Part shown: positions 62,878 through 64,000 of the stretch, one piece after another | How the letters are laid out: each line of letters begins with the position of its first letter | Numbering within the stretch: the first letter of the stretch is position 1 | Assembly: GCF_009183415.1 (NCBI RefSeq) | Contig: NZ_WEHU01000003.1 | Coordinates: 1 to 64,000 of the forward strand | Length of the DNA: 64,000 bases | Source of the DNA: Bacillus sp. B1-b2 | GTDB taxonomy: Bacteria > Bacillota > Bacilli > Bacillales > Cytobacillaceae | Reading direction: 5' to 3' | Notes under the pieces: generated by a model | Databases searched by the model: none | What the model was told of the DNA's origin: nothing | The model's input: only the letters and a program-made list of their open reading frames with translations | Position numbers and translations under genes: made by a program

Positions 62878-63498
62878 ATGAATAAAAAAAAACCTACGAA
62901 ATCTCAACGACAAAATCGGACAGAAGCGCATTTAAGAAATGCATTAATTGACCTTATAAAAGAAAACGGTTACCATTCGGTTACTGTAAAATGTATTGTC
63001 GATTATGCCTCATATAATCGTAGTACATTTTATACCCATTACACAGATAAAATTGAATTGGCTGAGGATTTACTTACTTCTATGCTTTTGGGATTAGAAG
63101 CTTCTGTCAATAAACCTTATGTATCAGGACAAAAGGTTTATACATCCAATCTAAATGTTCCATCTTTTAATATCGTTTCTTATATCTATAATCATCGTAA
63201 TTTCTTTTCATTAATTAACTATGATGACACATTACCAGGTTTACATACACAATTACCGCAAACTATCCTAAAAATTTATAAGGAACAATTTATTTTTGAG
63301 ACCATTAACAATATCCCAGTGAATATGGAATACTTTAAGCGTTACACAGCCTTTGGCTTTTATGGTCTCCTTCAGAATTGGATTCAAAGTGGATTTAAAG
63401 AAACGCCTGAGCATTTTATCGAAGAAGTCATTAATCTAACAAAAACACATATTTACTCGTTTAAGTATGTAGGAAACCAATCCAATGAGATCTCTTAG
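62878..63498 (+). CDS. TetR-family regulator
   Basis: 206 residues from the ATG behind GGAAGGAGG. The N-terminal helix-turn-helix is typical: NALIDLIKENGYHSVTVKCIVDYASYNRSTFYTHYTDKIELAEDLL. The C-terminal ligand domain is of the TetR_C/DhaS-like kind (FKRYTAFGFYGLLQNWIQSGFKETPEHFIEEV). It should repress the divergent SDR gene and itself from the palindrome upstream, with an unknown inducer. Confidence 0.95.
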   Translation: MNKKKPTKSQRQNRTEAHLRNALIDLIKENGYHSVTVKCIVDYASYNRSTFYTHYTDKIELAEDLLTSMLLGLEASVNKPYVSGQKVYTSNLNVPSFNIVSYIYNHRNFFSLINYDDTLPGLHTQLPQTILKIYKEQFIFETINNIPVNMEYFKRYTAFGFYGLLQNWIQSGFKETPEHFIEEVINLTKTHIYSFKYVGNQSNEIS

Positions 63499-63833
63499 AT
63501 TAATAAATATAGGAGAGGAGAGCATTGTTATGCCTGCCTCTCTATTTTTATATCTTTCCAATTGGAAGGAAACTCATGTGTCTAACCTCACAATTTGGTG
63601 ATAGACACATTTCTATGTATGTAGGTTTAGATCCGTACACTTAGAAGTTCGTCAGCTTACACTTTTATTTAAGTAAAGCCGCCCTTTTGTTTAAGTTTAA
63701 TAATTAACAAAGTTTTTATTTTTCTTGACTCATTTATTAGAGGAATACTGTCTCAATAAAGCTATATAAATATCTTACAAAAATACTTGCATGTCACAAG
63801 TAAATATTGTATAAATAAACTTGAGGTGAGCAA
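63499..63833. other. Intergenic stretch with TetR-like half-sites
   Basis: TGTGTCTA (63577-63584) and TAGACACA (63602-63609) are inverted copies of the operator half-site seen before tetR, here 17 bp apart. No gene. Confidence 0.5.
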
Positions 63834-64000
63834 ATGGAAAATCCAAGAGAATTGTTTCAAGTGATGACAAGGCGTTTTGGCTTTTTAAATAAGAATTGTT
63901 GTCAAATAGGAGATACAGAATTATCAATAGTTCAGAGTCATATTATTTATGAAATTCTAAAAAAAGATACTCCTTCCATGCAACAGATTGCTGAAATACT
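63834..64000 (+). CDS. MarR-family regulator, N-terminal part (runs off window)
   Basis: 55 codons from an ATG behind GAGGTGAG, running off the window. ELFQVMTRRFGFLNKNC at the start and QSHIIYEILKKDTPSMQQIAE cover the first helix and the beginning of the winged helix of MarR proteins. Only about a third of the protein is present, so ligand and target are open. Confidence 0.82.
   Translation, partial: MENPRELFQVMTRRFGFLNKNCCQIGDTELSIVQSHIIYEILKKDTPSMQQIAEI

Overview
The window is AT-rich Firmicutes chromosome, most likely from a Bacillaceae bacterium (Bacillus, Niallia or Cytobacillus type; the genus cannot be fixed from sequence alone). Evidence for this is the strong GGAGG ribosome binding sites with frequent TTG/GTG starts, a T-box leader on argS, a Bacillus-type LexA box before a yolD-uvrX pair, fosB, YebC, AlsT-like, VanZ, MepB and DUF6366-type genes. 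It reads as a chromosome backbone rich in accessory genes. There is no prophage or conjugative module, and the only recognisable mobile element is an IS4-family transposase cut by the left edge.

Layout. 1-5000: IS4 transposase end, a divergent NadC-like enzyme, a HesB-like protein, and argS with its T-box. 5000-15000: a Ser/Thr-rich membrane protein, an AraC regulator, small membrane proteins, a TVP38-family protein, a GNAT enzyme, a three-gene two-component operon and a CynX-type MFS transporter. 15000-22300: small proteins, an MFS remnant beside a MerR-controlled GNAT-merR operon, an MDR oxidoreductase, a lipoprotein and YebC. 22500-26050: a PLP decarboxylase and a chemoreceptor in one operon behind a c-di-GMP-I riboswitch. 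26200-27330: a repeat region (13 x 52 bp array plus phased GCAAC boxes). 27500-31600: SOS-controlled yolD-uvrX, an AAA ATPase, membrane proteins, and a second c-di-GMP-I riboswitch driving a 61-residue cysteine-motif protein. 31600-43000: LLM oxidoreductase, GNAT, YnfA, a putative PD-(D/E)XK protein beside EcsC, YciI, TPR protein, a frameshifted DUF2268 lipoprotein and fosB. 43000-52000: lipoprotein, GNAT, cupin, S9 peptidase lacking its catalytic His, isochorismatase, YdeI-like protein and an AGCS symporter. 52000-64000: histidine phosphatase, HicB-like, VanZ, MepB, M50 protease, a tRNA-like structured RNA, DUF1835 protein, a C1q-like protein, GNAT, a second copy of a membrane-protein family, a divergent SDR/TetR pair, and the start of a MarR gene.

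How genes work together. Two c-di-GMP riboswitches lie under 5 kb apart and tie amine/amino-acid decarboxylation, chemosensing and a tiny Cys protein to one second messenger. The two-component operon and the Ser/Thr-rich membrane protein share an 11-bp-phased TTAAG repeat at similar distances from their starts, so they may form a small regulon. Many genes are monocistronic with their own hairpin terminators, and several loci show recent decay: an in-frame stop, a TA frameshift, truncations and a lost catalytic residue. Starts were moved to the best-placed ribosome binding site where the longest reading frame was implausible.
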